Positions 52,321-60,661 are shown, numbered from the stretch's first letter. The stretch is 64,000 bases of DNA from Leucobacter chromiireducens (GCF_003917135.1 NZ_RPDI01000004.1:62001-126000), one strand, 5' to 3'. Numbers and translations: made by a program. The notes: a model not told the origin generated them from the letters alone.

Positions 52321-52345
52321 CCTGTCTGGCGTGAACCCAGACAGG
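52321..52345 (+). promoter_or_regulatory. Hairpin that includes the infB ribosome-binding site
   Basis: CCTGTCTGG (52321-52329) and CCAGACAGG (52337-52345) form a perfect 9-bp stem with loop CGTGAAC. The 3' arm ends in AGG, part of the AGGAG ribosome-binding site (52343-52347) that precedes the infB GTG at 52352 by four bases. Folding would hide most of the site, so translation of IF2 may be regulated here. Confidence 0.65.
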
Positions 52346-52351
52346 AGAAAA

Positions 52352-55084
52352 GTGGCAAACCCACGCGTACACGAGATCGCTGCGGAGATCGGTGTTGATA
52401 GCAAGGTCGTTCTGGCCAAGCTGAAGGAAATGGGCGAGTTCGTCAAGGCGTCCTCGTCGAGCGTCGCGCCCCCGGTCGCACGCAAGGTCAAGGCTGCGCT
52501 TGCGGCCGATGGCGTTGGCGGCACGCCCGCCGAGTCCGCGGCACCCGCCGCACCCAAGAGCCCCGCGGCGCAGAAGCCCGGCCCCCGGCCCGGCCCGAAG
52601 CCTGCCGCGCGCAAGGAGGCCGAGCCGGCTGCTCCCGCCGAGGCTGCGAAGCCGGCGGCCGAGCAGCCCGCCGCGGAGAAGCCTGCGGCTGAGAAGCCCG
52701 CCGCTCCGAAGCCCGCTGCGGCGAAGCCCGGTGCGAAGCCCGCTGCGGCGACCCCGGGCGCTGGCAAGCCCGGCGCTCCGAAGCCCGGTGGCCCGCGCCC
52801 CGGCAACAACCCGTTCGCCTCGAGCCAGGGCATGGGCATTCCGCGCCCGCCGCGCCCCGGCAACAACCCGTTCAGCTCGAACCAGGGCATGCCTCGCCCC
52901 GGTGGCGGAGCTGGCCGCCCGAACCCGGGCAACATCCCGCGTCCCTCGCCGCGCCCCGCACCCGGTGGTGCTGGCGCAGGTCGTCCCGGTGGCGCCGGTC
53001 GCCCCGGCGGCGGTCGTCCCGGTGGCGGCGGCTTCAACCGCCCGGGTGGCGGTGGCGGCGCCGGTGGTGCAGGCGCACCGGGGACCGGCTTCGGCGGTCC
53101 CCGTCCCGGCGGCGGCTTCGCCGGCCGCGGTCGCGGCGGTCGTGGCGCTGGCACCGCTGGTGCGTTCGGCCGCGGTGGCTCCAAGAGCAAGGCACGCAAG
53201 TCGAAGCGGGCGAAGCGGGCAGAATTCGAGATGCGCGAGGCGCCGTCGCTCGGCGGCGTGAGCGTTCCCCGCGGCGACGGGTCGACCGCGATCCGTCTGC
53301 GCCGTGGCGCATCGCTGTCGGACTTCGCCGACAAGATCAACACGAGCGCGTCGAACCTCGTGACCGTCCTGTTCCACCTCGGTGAGATGGCGACGGCGAC
53401 GGAGTCGCTCGACGAGGCGACGTTCCAGATCCTCGGTGAGGAGCTGGGCTACAAGATCCAGGTCGTCTCGCCCGAGGACGAGGACCGCGAGCTGCTCGAG
53501 GGCTTCGACATCGACATCGAGTCGGAGCTCGAGGAGGAGGGCGACGACGTCCTGCAGCCCCGCCCGCCCGTGGTCACGGTCATGGGTCACGTCGATCACG
53601 GTAAGACCCGACTGCTCGACGCGATCCGCAAGGCGAACGTTGGCGGCGGCGAGGCCGGCGGCATCACGCAGCACATCGGTGCGTACCAGGTGCACACCGA
53701 GCACGACGGCGTCGAGCGCGCGCTGACCTTCATCGATACCCCGGGTCACGAGGCGTTCACCGCCATGCGTGCCCGTGGTGCGCAGGTCACCGACATCGCG
53801 ATCCTCGTGGTCGCGGCGGACGACGGCATCATGCCCCAGACGATTGAGGCGCTCAACCACGCGCAGTCGGCGAACGTGCCGATCGTGGTCGCGGTCAACA
53901 AGATCGATAAGGAAGACGCGAACCCGGAGAAGGTGCGCCAGCAGCTCACCGAGTTCGGCCTCGTCTCCGAGGAATGGGGCGGCGACGTCATGTTCGTCGA
54001 CGTCTCGGCGAAGAACAACATCGGTATCACCGAGCTGCTCGACGCGGTGCTCCTCACCGCCGACGCCGGTCTCGACCTCCGCGCGAACCCGGACAAGGAC
54101 GCGCGCGGTGTGGCCATCGAGGCGAAGCTCGACAAGGGCCGCGGCTCGGTGGCGACCGTGCTCATCCAGTCGGGTACCCTCCGCGTCGGCGACGCGATCG
54201 TTGCGGGCACGGCCTACGGCCGCGTGCGTGCGATGAGCGACGAGAACGGCGATCCGGTTGTCGAGGCGCTGCCCTCGCGCCCGGTGCAGGTGCAGGGCCT
54301 CTCGAGCGTTCCGCGTGCCGGTGACAACTTCATCGTGACCCCCGAGGACCGCACGGCACGCCAGATCGCTGAGAAGCGTGAGGCCGCCGAGCGCAACGCG
54401 CAGCTGGCGAAGGCCCGCAAGCGCATCAGCCTCGAAGAGTTCACGAAGGCGCTTGAGGACGGCAAGGTTGAGTCGCTCAACCTCATCATCAAGGGTGACG
54501 TGTCGGGTGCCGTTGAGGCACTCGAGGAGTCGCTCATGAAGATCGAGGTGGACGATTCGGTCCAGCTCCGGATCCTCCACCGCGGCGTCGGCGCGATCAC
54601 CGAGTCGGACGTGGATCTCGCCACGATCGACAACGCGATCGTCATCGGCTTCAACGTGCGCCCCGACGTCAAGGCCCGCGAGCGTGCTGCGCGCGAGGGC
54701 ATCGACATCCGCTTCTACAACGTCATCTACAACGCGCTCGACGACATTGAGGCATCGCTCAAGGGCATGCTCAAGCCCGAGTACGAGGAGAAGCAGTCGG
54801 GTGTCGCGGAGATCCGCGAGGTGTTCCGCTCGTCCAAGTTCGGCAACATCGCTGGTGTCATCGTCCGCTCCGGTACGATCACGCGCAACGCGAAGGCGCG
54901 CGTCATCCGCGAGGGCGTCGTCATCGCCGATGGCCTCGCCATCGAGTCGCTGCGTCGCTTCAAGGACGACGTCACCGAGGTGAAGGTGGACTTCGAGGCT
55001 GGTATCGGCCTCGGCAAGTACAACGACATCCAGATCGGCGACGAGATCGAGACCACCGAGATGGTGGAGAAGCCCCGCGACTAG
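52352..55084 (+). CDS. infB: Translation initiation factor IF-2
   Basis: GTPase that delivers initiator tRNA to the ribosome. The 910-residue product begins with the IF2 N-terminal helical domain ([21 protein letters not shown]), followed by a long Ala/Pro/Lys-rich and Gly/Pro/Arg-rich linker to about residue 290, a second N2-like domain, and the GTPase core: G1 GHVDHGKT (412-419), G3 DTPGH (462-466) and G4 NKID (516-519). The remainder includes domains II-IV with the initiator-tRNA-binding C-terminal region. I use the GTG at 52352 with AGGAG; earlier in-frame codons fall inside a hairpin. A strong terminator follows. Confidence 0.97.
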   Translation: MANPRVHEIAAEIGVDSKVVLAKLKEMGEFVKASSSSVAPPVARKVKAALAADGVGGTPAESAAPAAPKSPAAQKPGPRPGPKPAARKEAEPAAPAEAAKPAAEQPAAEKPAAEKPAAPKPAAAKPGAKPAAATPGAGKPGAPKPGGPRPGNNPFASSQGMGIPRPPRPGNNPFSSNQGMPRPGGGAGRPNPGNIPRPSPRPAPGGAGAGRPGGAGRPGGGRPGGGGFNRPGGGGGAGGAGAPGTGFGGPRPGGGFAGRGRGGRGAGTAGAFGRGGSKSKARKSKRAKRAEFEMREAPSLGGVSVPRGDGSTAIRLRRGASLSDFADKINTSASNLVTVLFHLGEMATATESLDEATFQILGEELGYKIQVVSPEDEDRELLEGFDIDIESELEEEGDDVLQPRPPVVTVMGHVDHGKTRLLDAIRKANVGGGEAGGITQHIGAYQVHTEHDGVERALTFIDTPGHEAFTAMRARGAQVTDIAILVVAADDGIMPQTIEALNHAQSANVPIVVAVNKIDKEDANPEKVRQQLTEFGLVSEEWGGDVMFVDVSAKNNIGITELLDAVLLTADAGLDLRANPDKDARGVAIEAKLDKGRGSVATVLIQSGTLRVGDAIVAGTAYGRVRAMSDENGDPVVEALPSRPVQVQGLSSVPRAGDNFIVTPEDRTARQIAEKREAAERNAQLAKARKRISLEEFTKALEDGKVESLNLIIKGDVSGAVEALEESLMKIEVDDSVQLRILHRGVGAITESDVDLATIDNAIVIGFNVRPDVKARERAAREGIDIRFYNVIYNALDDIEASLKGMLKPEYEEKQSGVAEIREVFRSSKFGNIAGVIVRSGTITRNAKARVIREGVVIADGLAIESLRRFKDDVTEVKVDFEAGIGLGKYNDIQIGDEIETTEMVEKPRD

Positions 55085-55100
55085 TCGCAAGTGGGAACGG

Positions 55101-55140
55101 AGAAGGGCCCGGGCAGCGCGTGCGCTGCCCGGGCCCTTCT
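55101..55140. terminator. Bidirectional terminator after infB
   Basis: A palindrome with 19-base perfect arms (55101-55119 and 55122-55140) and flanking AGAA/TTCT lies 16 bases after the infB stop and 15 bases before the convergent VOC gene end. Confidence 0.85.
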
Positions 55141-55155
55141 CTCTCGTCGGCCGGG

Positions 55156-55563
55156 TCAGAGCTCCTGGACGCGGACGGTGTTCCCCGCCGGGTCGCGGAA
55201 CGCGAAGTCGCGCGTGCCCCAGTCCTGGGCCATGGGCTCCTGGAGCACCTCAACGGCGGACGCCTCGACGCGCGCGAACAGCCCGTCGAGATCGTCGGTG
55301 GCGAACACCACGGAGGCGTAGGATCCCTTCGCGATGAGCTCGTGGATCACGCGCTTCTCGTCGTCGGTGAGCCCGGGATCGACCGCTGGTGGGGTGAGCA
55401 CGATGGAGGTGTCGGGCTGCGCGGGCGGGCCGACGGTCAGCCACCGCATATCGCCGTACCCGACATCGTTGCGCACCTCGAATTCGAGCACGTCGCGGTA
55501 GAACGCGAGCGAGGCTTCGGCATCGGTGTGCGGGAGGAACGTGACGTGAATGTTGATCTTCAT
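55156..55563 (-). CDS. VOC-superfamily (glyoxalase-like) protein
   Basis: A 135-residue single-domain vicinal-oxygen-chelate protein with the paired beta-alpha-beta-beta-beta layout: ASLAFYRDVLEFEVRND in the first half and FAFRDPAGNTVRVQE at the end. One metal His lies near the N-terminus (IHVTFLPH) and a late Glu in RVQE, so metal binding is possible. Whether it is an antibiotic-resistance type, an isomerase or a binding protein is unknown. It follows the AraC gene by ten bases, and a TAGCGT hexamer that includes the AraC stop codon ends seven bases before its ATG. Confidence 0.85.
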   Translation of the reverse strand: MKINIHVTFLPHTDAEASLAFYRDVLEFEVRNDVGYGDMRWLTVGPPAQPDTSIVLTPPAVDPGLTDDEKRVIHELIAKGSYASVVFATDDLDGLFARVEASAVEVLQEPMAQDWGTRDFAFRDPAGNTVRVQEL

Positions 55564-55570
55564 GCCGGTC

Positions 55571-55576
55571 ACGCTA
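55571..55576 (-). promoter_or_regulatory. -10 element for the VOC gene, overlapping the AraC stop
   Basis: TAGCGT on the minus strand starts with the TAG stop of the AraC gene and ends seven bases before the VOC ATG. Confidence 0.4.
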
Positions 55577-56014
55577 CTCTTCGCCGGCACCGGGAACTTC
55601 TCGAATCCTGACCGGTTTCGTCGCGCGCATCGTGACGATGCTCGGCAGCCCGCCGAGCGGTCCGCCGCCCTCCCTGCGGTAGCGGCCCGGCGAGACCCCG
55701 ACGAGCTCGGTGAAGCGCGTAGTGAACGTGCCGAGGGAGCCGTAGCCCACGGCGAAGCACACCTCCGTGACCGAGAGGTCGCCCCGCCGCAGCAGCGTCA
55801 TCGCGCGCTCGATGCGGCGCGTCATCAGGTAGCTGTACGGGGACTCGCCGTACGTCGCGGCGAACTCACGGCTGAGGTGGCCGGCGGACATCCCGACGCC
55901 GCGGCCCAGCTCGGCGACGTTGAGCGGCTCGGCGTACTCGCGGTCGATCCGATCCCGCACCGATCGCAGCAGCCGCAGCGCGTGGAGCCGCCGCGCATCG
56001 GGTGAGTGTGACAT
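55574..56014 (-). CDS. Short AraC-family transcriptional regulator
   Basis: A 146-residue protein that is almost only a two-HTH AraC/XylS DNA-binding domain (residues 15-115: AELGRGVGMSAGHLSREFAATYG, then VCFAVGYGSLGTFTTRFTELVGVSPG). It lacks a ligand-binding domain, so the adjacent VOC protein or another signal may be its partner. A basic Arg/Gly/Pro-rich tail closes it. It lies within two divergent/convergent units inserted between infB and rbfA. Confidence 0.9.
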   Translation of the reverse strand: MSHSPDARRLHALRLLRSVRDRIDREYAEPLNVAELGRGVGMSAGHLSREFAATYGESPYSYLMTRRIERAMTLLRRGDLSVTEVCFAVGYGSLGTFTTRFTELVGVSPGRYRREGGGPLGGLPSIVTMRATKPVRIREVPGAGEE

Positions 56015-56023
56015 CGAAGCCGC

Positions 56024-56710
56024 TCAGGATCCGGGCTGCGCCTGCGGCGGCGTGGGATCCCAGTGCCCGGTGTGCGCGCCTGGGGCGGGGACCGCGACGT
56101 CGAACCGTCGCCCCTCGGGGCGTGAGCGCATGAGGAGCAGCACGAGCACGGCGACGTCGCCGAACGGGGCAAACGTGAGGAACCAGAGCGGGCCGGGGAA
56201 GTTCGCGTCGTGGAGGCGTCGCCAGCTGCACGCGATCGCCGGCAGCGCGAGTGCGAGCGTGGCGAGGACACCGACGAAGAAGACCGCGATCGCCGCGTCC
56301 GTCGCGGTGCGCGTCGGCAGCGCCAGGACGACGGGGATCATGACCAGCCACGCGAGGAGCAGGAGCGCGGTGAACAGCCGCGAGAACCACATCTCGCTGA
56401 GCGAGGCACGCCCGTCGAACTGGGCGTAGCCGCGGAAGAACCGCGCGATTGCCTGCCCGAACGTTGCGCCGTAGAGCGGGCGGGTCATGTCGCGCGGATC
56501 GCGCGCGCCGTCGAACGGCTCGCCCGGGCCGGGGGCCGGCAAAGCCCAGGCGGGGCCGGGGTACGTGGCGTCGTACGGCGGGGCCTGTGGCGGAGCGTAC
56601 TGGGGTGCGGCGTACTGAGGCGCGGCCGGCGGGGCGTACTGGGGTGGTGCGTACTGCGGCGGTGTCGGCTGCGTGGGATCGGGGTGGGGGCCTGGCGCGT
56701 TCTCGGTCAC
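56024..56710 (-). CDS. DUF805 membrane protein with repeated Pro/Tyr/Ala leader
   Basis: A membrane protein of the DUF805 family. A low-complexity N-terminus has repeated PPQYA units, then a DUF805 domain from about residue 85: YAQFDGRASLSEMWFSRL, several helices, and CSWRRLHDANFPGPLWF, a family hallmark, followed by a last helix and short hydrophilic tail. I prefer the GTG at 56710, after GGAAG at eight bases, which gives a typical MTENAPGPHP start; an in-frame GTG at 56758 adds 16 residues without a ribosome-binding site. The function is unknown. Confidence 0.85.
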   Translation of the reverse strand: MTENAPGPHPDPTQPTPPQYAPPQYAPPAAPQYAAPQYAPPQAPPYDATYPGPAWALPAPGPGEPFDGARDPRDMTRPLYGATFGQAIARFFRGYAQFDGRASLSEMWFSRLFTALLLLAWLVMIPVVLALPTRTATDAAIAVFFVGVLATLALALPAIACSWRRLHDANFPGPLWFLTFAPFGDVAVLVLLLMRSRPEGRRFDVAVPAPGAHTGHWDPTPPQAQPGS

Positions 56711-56804
56711 GAGGTCAACTTCCAGTTGTGGGGGAATGGGGAGCTGGGGCGCTTCCACGCTACCCGCAGGAGGCGAGTCCCGGGCGGCGTCCTGCGCCCG
56801 CGGC

Positions 56805-56810
56805 TAGTAT
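56805..56810 (+). promoter_or_regulatory. -10 element for rbfA (predicted leaderless)
   Basis: TAGTAT ends six bases before the ATG at 56817. The upstream neighbour is on the other strand, so rbfA needs this promoter. Confidence 0.5.
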
Positions 56811-56816
56811 TGGAGT

Positions 56817-57254
56817 ATGACGAATCCACGTGCGGGGAAGGTAGCGGAGCGAATCCAGCAGATCATCGCTCGCCGCCTGGAGAAGGGGCTGCGCGATCCG
56901 CGGCTCGGTTTTGTGACCATCACGGATGTCCGGGTGACGGGCGATCTGCAGCAGGCGAGCGTGTTCTACACGGTGTACGGCGATGAGCAGGAGCAGGCGG
57001 ACACCGCTGCGGCGCTCAAGGCGGCGACCGGCATGCTGCGCAGCGAGGTGGGCAAGCAGCTCGGCACCCGGCTGACGCCGACGCTTGAGTTCATCCACGA
57101 TGAGCTGCCGGAGAGCGCGCAGCACCTGAGTGATCTGCTGGCCGAGGCGAAGCGCCGCGACGACGAGTCGGCGGCGCTGGCGGCGAACGCGAGCTTCGCC
57201 GGGGAGGCCGACCCGTACACGAAGCCACGCGACGCGGAGGACGAGGAGCAGTAG
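56817..57254 (+). CDS. rbfA: 30S ribosome-binding factor A
   Basis: A ribosome maturation factor for the 30S subunit. The 145-residue protein has the KH-like core (VAERIQQIIARRLEKGLRDPRLGFVTITDVRVTGDLQQASVFYTV) and TPTLEFIHDELPESAQHLSDLL. The tail is charged. In most Actinobacteria it follows infB directly; here three minus-strand genes separate them. Confidence 0.96.
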   Translation: MTNPRAGKVAERIQQIIARRLEKGLRDPRLGFVTITDVRVTGDLQQASVFYTVYGDEQEQADTAAALKAATGMLRSEVGKQLGTRLTPTLEFIHDELPESAQHLSDLLAEAKRRDDESAALAANASFAGEADPYTKPRDAEDEEQ

Positions 57255-57279
57255 GGCGCTGAGCGCCCGCTCCGCGAGC

Positions 57280-57338
57280 AATTGCTGCGAGTGCGATCCG
57301 GTATCGGCGAACCGAACCGGATCACACTCGCAGCAATT
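57280..57338. terminator. GATCCGG-core bidirectional terminator after rbfA
   Basis: Arms 57280-57302 and 57316-57338 match at 22 of 23 positions around a 13-base loop, flanked by A and T runs, between convergent rbfA and mutY. The GCGATCCGGT and ACCGGATCAC cores match the other elements of the family. A second small stem (57254-57268) lies directly after the rbfA stop. Confidence 0.85.
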
Positions 57339-57359
57339 TTGGTATTGATGGGGGGCGGG

Positions 57360-58235
57360 CTACGGGAGGGCGAGGGAGTCCGCTGGGGACTCTCGGATGA
57401 GGCCGTCGGCGAGGAGCGTTGCGACGGCTCGGGCGGCCTGATCGGGATCGCTGCTCGCCGCCCGCAGCGCATCCGCCCGCGGCACCGCGCCGTCGGCCGT
57501 TCGCAGCAGCGCGAGCACCCTGCCGCGCGCCTGCCGGTCGCTGCCCTCGAAGCGCGCCTGCCGTGGCCGCTTCGCCGGCGCGTTGTCCGGGTAGCCGGCG
57601 CCGCGCCACTCGCACAGCGCCGCGATGGGGCAGTCGTCGCAGCGCGGAGCGCGCGCGGTGCAGACGATCGCGCCGAGCTCCATCGCGGCGGCGTTGAACG
57701 TTGCCGCCGCCGCGGGGTCGGCGGGCAGCAGCGCCGCCATGTCGTCGAGGTCGCGCGCGGCCGGCATGCCCGCAGCCGCCCTGCCGTGCACCGCGCGGGC
57801 GATCACCCTGCGCGTGTTCGTGTCGACGACGGGGTGGTGATCCCCGAACGCGAACGTGGCGACCGCGCGTGCCGTGTACGGCCCGATCCCGGTGAGCGCG
57901 AGCAGCTGCTCAACGTCCGCGGGCACCGCGCCCCCGTGCTGCTCCGTGATCTCCACGGCGGCGCGGTGCAGCCAGAGTGCGCGCCGCGGGTAGCCGAGCC
58001 GATCCCACGCGCGCACCGCCTCGCCGGGTTCGGCTGCCGCGAGCGCCGCCGGCGTCGGCCACCGCTCAAGCCAGGCGGACCACCGCGGGATGACGCGGTC
58101 GACCTGGGTCTGCTGCAGCATGAACTCGGAGACGAGGATCGCCCACGGCGTCGTGTCCGGCTCGCGCCAGGGCAGCTCGCGCGCCGCCAGCCCGTACCAG
58201 GCATTGACGGCCTGCGCGATCCCCGTGGTGTCCAT
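57360..58235 (-). CDS. mutY: A/G-specific adenine DNA glycosylase
   Basis: Base-excision repair enzyme that removes adenine opposite 8-oxoguanine. The 291-residue product has catalytic Glu37 (SEFMLQQTQV), the helix-hairpin-helix with LALTGIGPYTARAV, catalytic Asp138 (HPVVDTNTRRV), and a [4Fe-4S] cluster site C192-x6-C199-x2-C202-x5-C208. It lacks the C-terminal NUDIX-like domain of E. coli MutY, as in mycobacterial homologues. I choose the ATG at 58235 since TAGACT ends seven bases upstream; a GTG at 58241 would lie one base after that hexamer. Confidence 0.95.
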   Translation of the reverse strand: MDTTGIAQAVNAWYGLAARELPWREPDTTPWAILVSEFMLQQTQVDRVIPRWSAWLERWPTPAALAAAEPGEAVRAWDRLGYPRRALWLHRAAVEITEQHGGAVPADVEQLLALTGIGPYTARAVATFAFGDHHPVVDTNTRRVIARAVHGRAAAGMPAARDLDDMAALLPADPAAAATFNAAAMELGAIVCTARAPRCDDCPIAALCEWRGAGYPDNAPAKRPRQARFEGSDRQARGRVLALLRTADGAVPRADALRAASSDPDQAARAVATLLADGLIRESPADSLALP

Positions 58236-58242
58236 CCGCACC

Positions 58243-58248
58243 AGTCTA
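58243..58248 (-). promoter_or_regulatory. -10 element for mutY (predicted leaderless)
   Basis: TAGACT on the minus strand ends seven bases before the ATG at 58235. Confidence 0.5.
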
Positions 58249-58251
58249 CGG

Positions 58252-58695
58252 TCAGGCCGGGGTGGGAGCCTCGGCGCCTCGCACGGCCGCGCGGAGCGCG
58301 ATGAAGAGGGCGATGATGCCGCCGGTGATGGCGATGTGGCCGAGACCCGCGATGCCGGAGATCGCCGCGGACGACTCGATGCCGAGCACGGTCATGCTGC
58401 CGTGCACGATGAGCATCGCCGAGGTGATGATCACGCCGGAGTGGTAGAGCCCGAGGAACCAGCCGGTCGCGCGCTTCGCGGCGGAGAACGCGAACACGCG
58501 CTCGAGGCCGAGCAGGATGAGGAACGGGAAGAAGCCGAGCGCGAGGAGGTGGGTGTGCGCGACGCTGAGCTGCGTGAACGCGCCCTCTGGGAAGTCGTTC
58601 AGCTTGGTGAACTCGCGAAAGAACACGCCGGCTGCGACGCCGAGACCGGCGTACACGAATGCGGAGGTGAGGAGGTGGCGCAGAGGATTCTTCAT
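58252..58695 (-). CDS. DUF2871-family membrane protein
   Basis: A 147-residue four-helix membrane protein. The AHTHLLALGFFPFLILLGLE segment (with two His) and GLYHSGVIITSAMLIVHG are typical of the DUF2871 family; the spaced His residues could bind a metal or heme, but nothing is established. The ATG at 58695 gives a basic MKNPLRH start; a GAGGCT hexamer lies six bases upstream. Divergent from truB. Confidence 0.85.
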   Translation of the reverse strand: MKNPLRHLLTSAFVYAGLGVAAGVFFREFTKLNDFPEGAFTQLSVAHTHLLALGFFPFLILLGLERVFAFSAAKRATGWFLGLYHSGVIITSAMLIVHGSMTVLGIESSAAISGIAGLGHIAITGGIIALFIALRAAVRGAEAPTPA

Positions 58696-58758
58696 ACTCT
58701 GAGCCTCGCCCACCGTGCGTCACCGGGCATCAGCCGAATTGATGACTTCCGCGCGCAG

Positions 58759-58764
58759 TAGGCT
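58759..58764 (+). promoter_or_regulatory. -10 element for truB (predicted leaderless)
   Basis: TAGGCT ends six bases before the GTG at 58771; the GGAGGG between them is too close to serve as a ribosome-binding site. Confidence 0.5.
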
Positions 58765-58770
58765 GGAGGG

Positions 58771-59736
58771 GTGACTTCCGCCTCCGTTTCCTTGCCCCCG
58801 CACGGTGGGATCCTGCTGCTCGACAAGTCCGAGGGGTGGACCAGCCACGACGCCGTCGCGAAGTCGCGCCGCGCGCTCGGCACACGCAAGGTCGGCCACG
58901 CAGGCACGCTCGATCCGATGGCCACCGGCTTGCTGGTGCTCGGCGCCGGCCCGGCGACCCGGCTGCTCACCCACCTGGTCGGCCTCGACAAGACGTACCG
59001 CACCACGATTCGTCTGGGGATCGCGACCGTGACGGACGACCGGGAGGGCGATACCACAGCGGTCGCGGACGCCGCCGATGTGGCAGCGGTGCTGGCGGAT
59101 CCCGAGCGGATTGGTGCCGCGGTGCGCGAGCTCACCGGCGACATCCTGCAGTCGCCGAGCGCGGTGAGCGCCATCAAGGTGGACGGGCAGCGCGCGTACG
59201 ACCGGGTGCGCGCCGGCGAGAACGTCGAGTTGAAGCAGCGCCCCGTGACGATCCACGCGTTCGATATCGAGGCGCCGCGCGCAGCGACGGCCGCCGACGG
59301 CACCGCGGTCATCGACATCGACGCAACCGTGCGGTGCTCGACCGGAACGTACATTCGCGCGCTCGCTCGGGATCTGGGCGCGGCGCTCGGGCTCGGCGGG
59401 CACCTGACCGCGCTGCGCCGCACAGCGGTGGGGCCGTTCGACGTCGCCGACGCCGGCACGATCGAGCAGCTGGTGGCCGGCGACAACGTGCGACTGCTGG
59501 AGCCGGCCGCGGTGGCGACGGAGCTGTTCCCTGCGCTCCAGCTCGACGCGCAGCAGACCCTCGACCTCGGCCACGGGAAGCGGGTTGAGGTGGGTGCCGA
59601 TCGGGATGCGAAGCTCGCCGCGGCGCTCGCGCCGGACGGGCGCCTCATCGGCCTCGTGTCGGTGCGGGCGGGCCGCACGCGCGTCGTGACGAACTTCCCA
59701 ACGCCGGATACCGCCACGACCGGGGGAGACGCATGA
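58771..59736 (+). CDS. truB: tRNA pseudouridine-55 synthase
   Basis: Makes pseudouridine 55 in the T-loop of tRNAs. The 321-residue product has the catalytic Asp48 in GHAGTLDPMATG, KTYRTTIRLGIATVTDD, and CSTGTYIRALARDLG, plus a PUA-like C-terminal end. The position after rbfA (with mutY and DUF2871 inserted) matches the nusA-infB-rbfA-truB cluster. The stop overlaps the next gene (ATGA). Confidence 0.96.
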   Translation: MTSASVSLPPHGGILLLDKSEGWTSHDAVAKSRRALGTRKVGHAGTLDPMATGLLVLGAGPATRLLTHLVGLDKTYRTTIRLGIATVTDDREGDTTAVADAADVAAVLADPERIGAAVRELTGDILQSPSAVSAIKVDGQRAYDRVRAGENVELKQRPVTIHAFDIEAPRAATAADGTAVIDIDATVRCSTGTYIRALARDLGAALGLGGHLTALRRTAVGPFDVADAGTIEQLVAGDNVRLLEPAAVATELFPALQLDAQQTLDLGHGKRVEVGADRDAKLAAALAPDGRLIGLVSVRAGRTRVVTNFPTPDTATTGGDA

Positions 59737-60089
59737 TTCTCGGCTACGCGATCGCGCTGATCGCTGTTGCGCTCATTGGCGCGGTGCTGTGCCTCGTCGA
59801 GGCGCTGCGGAAGCGCGGACCGAACGATTTCACGATGGGGGCGACGCTCGTTGTCGCCCTGCTGCTGCTCGTGCAGATCATCATCTCGATCGCCGCGCCG
59901 TTCGCGGGGAACACGGCGACGGGCGATCCGCTGGAGTTCTGGATGTACCTGATCGTGGCGTTCCTGCTGCCGATCGGCGCGGGGTTCTGGGCGCTCGTCG
60001 ATCGCACGCGATGGGCGAATCTGGTGCTCGCGGTGGTGCACCTCTCGGCCGCGGTGATGACGTACCGCATGCTCGTGATTTGGGGCTAG
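59733..60089 (+). CDS. Four-helix membrane protein coupled to truB
   Basis: A 118-residue protein with four hydrophobic helices (about residues 2-22, 36-56, 68-88, 96-114) and short polar loops (GPNDF after helix 1, GNTATGDPLEF before helix 3). Its ATG overlaps the truB stop, indicating translational coupling. No family is recognised. Confidence 0.7.
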   Translation: MILGYAIALIAVALIGAVLCLVEALRKRGPNDFTMGATLVVALLLLVQIIISIAAPFAGNTATGDPLEFWMYLIVAFLLPIGAGFWALVDRTRWANLVLAVVHLSAAVMTYRMLVIWG

Positions 60090-60193
60090 CGCTGGCGTCG
60101 CACCGCCCGCGACACGCCTGACCAGGTCGCGAGTGTGACACGTCAGCGTGTTGGTGAGCTTCAAGTCGAGCTTGAGGGTTTACACTTTCCGGC

Positions 60194-60222
60194 TTGACTT
60201 GCACGAATCACAACGGTGTAAT
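60194..60222 (+). promoter_or_regulatory. Strong predicted promoter of the WhiB gene
   Basis: TTGACT (60194-60199) and TGTAAT (60217-60222) each match five of six consensus bases at the ideal 17-base spacing, in the most AT-rich stretch of the window. The leader would be about 55 bases. Confidence 0.75.
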
Positions 60223-60282
60223 TAATGCATTGTCCCGACGAACCCGTCGCGACACGCGGGTCAAGCAGGAAAGGGGCGCAAC

Positions 60283-60591
60283 GTGAACGAAACACCGCAG
60301 ACTCCGGTCCCCGGTAATTGGTTCGTTGACCCCGTATTCCTCGGAGTCCCCGGCGTGCGCGAGGAGGACGAGGCCCTCGCCTGGCAGAGCGACGCGCTCT
60401 GCGCCCAGACGGATCCCGAGGCGTTCTTCCCCGAAAAGGGTGGCTCGACGCGCGAGGCGAAGCGCATCTGCGAGAGCTGCGAGGTGCGCTCCGAGTGCCT
60501 CGACTACGCGCTGCAGAACGATGAGCGCTTCGGCATTTGGGGCGGGCTCTCCGAGCGCGAGCGCCGCCGCCTGCGCCGCGAGGCGATCTAG
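60283..60591 (+). CDS. WhiB-family iron-sulfur transcription factor (WhiB2/WhmD-like)
   Basis: A 102-residue WhiB protein. The four cluster ligands are Cys40, Cys63, Cys66 and Cys72 (C-x22-C-x2-C-x5-C), followed by the GIWGG turn (84-88) and a basic helix (RERRRLRREAI). The partner gene order (glycosyltransferase and DUF5719-like next) is that of WhiB2/WhmD, the class linked to cell division in mycobacteria and Streptomyces; the subclass call rests on context. GAAAGGGG precedes the ATG after a long leader from the strong promoter. Confidence 0.92.
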   Translation: MNETPQTPVPGNWFVDPVFLGVPGVREEDEALAWQSDALCAQTDPEAFFPEKGGSTREAKRICESCEVRSECLDYALQNDERFGIWGGLSERERRRLRREAI

Positions 60592-60661
60592 CGGCCGGAT
60601 GCCAGGCCACACGGTGCGGCTCCATCTTTCGCGCCGCCGAGCGGCCTAGACTGGGCGCGAT

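Noticed and set aside
52286-55090. A 934-residue minus-strand frame opposite infB
   Set aside because: Mirror of the infB codon bias; infB on the plus strand has intact GTPase motifs.
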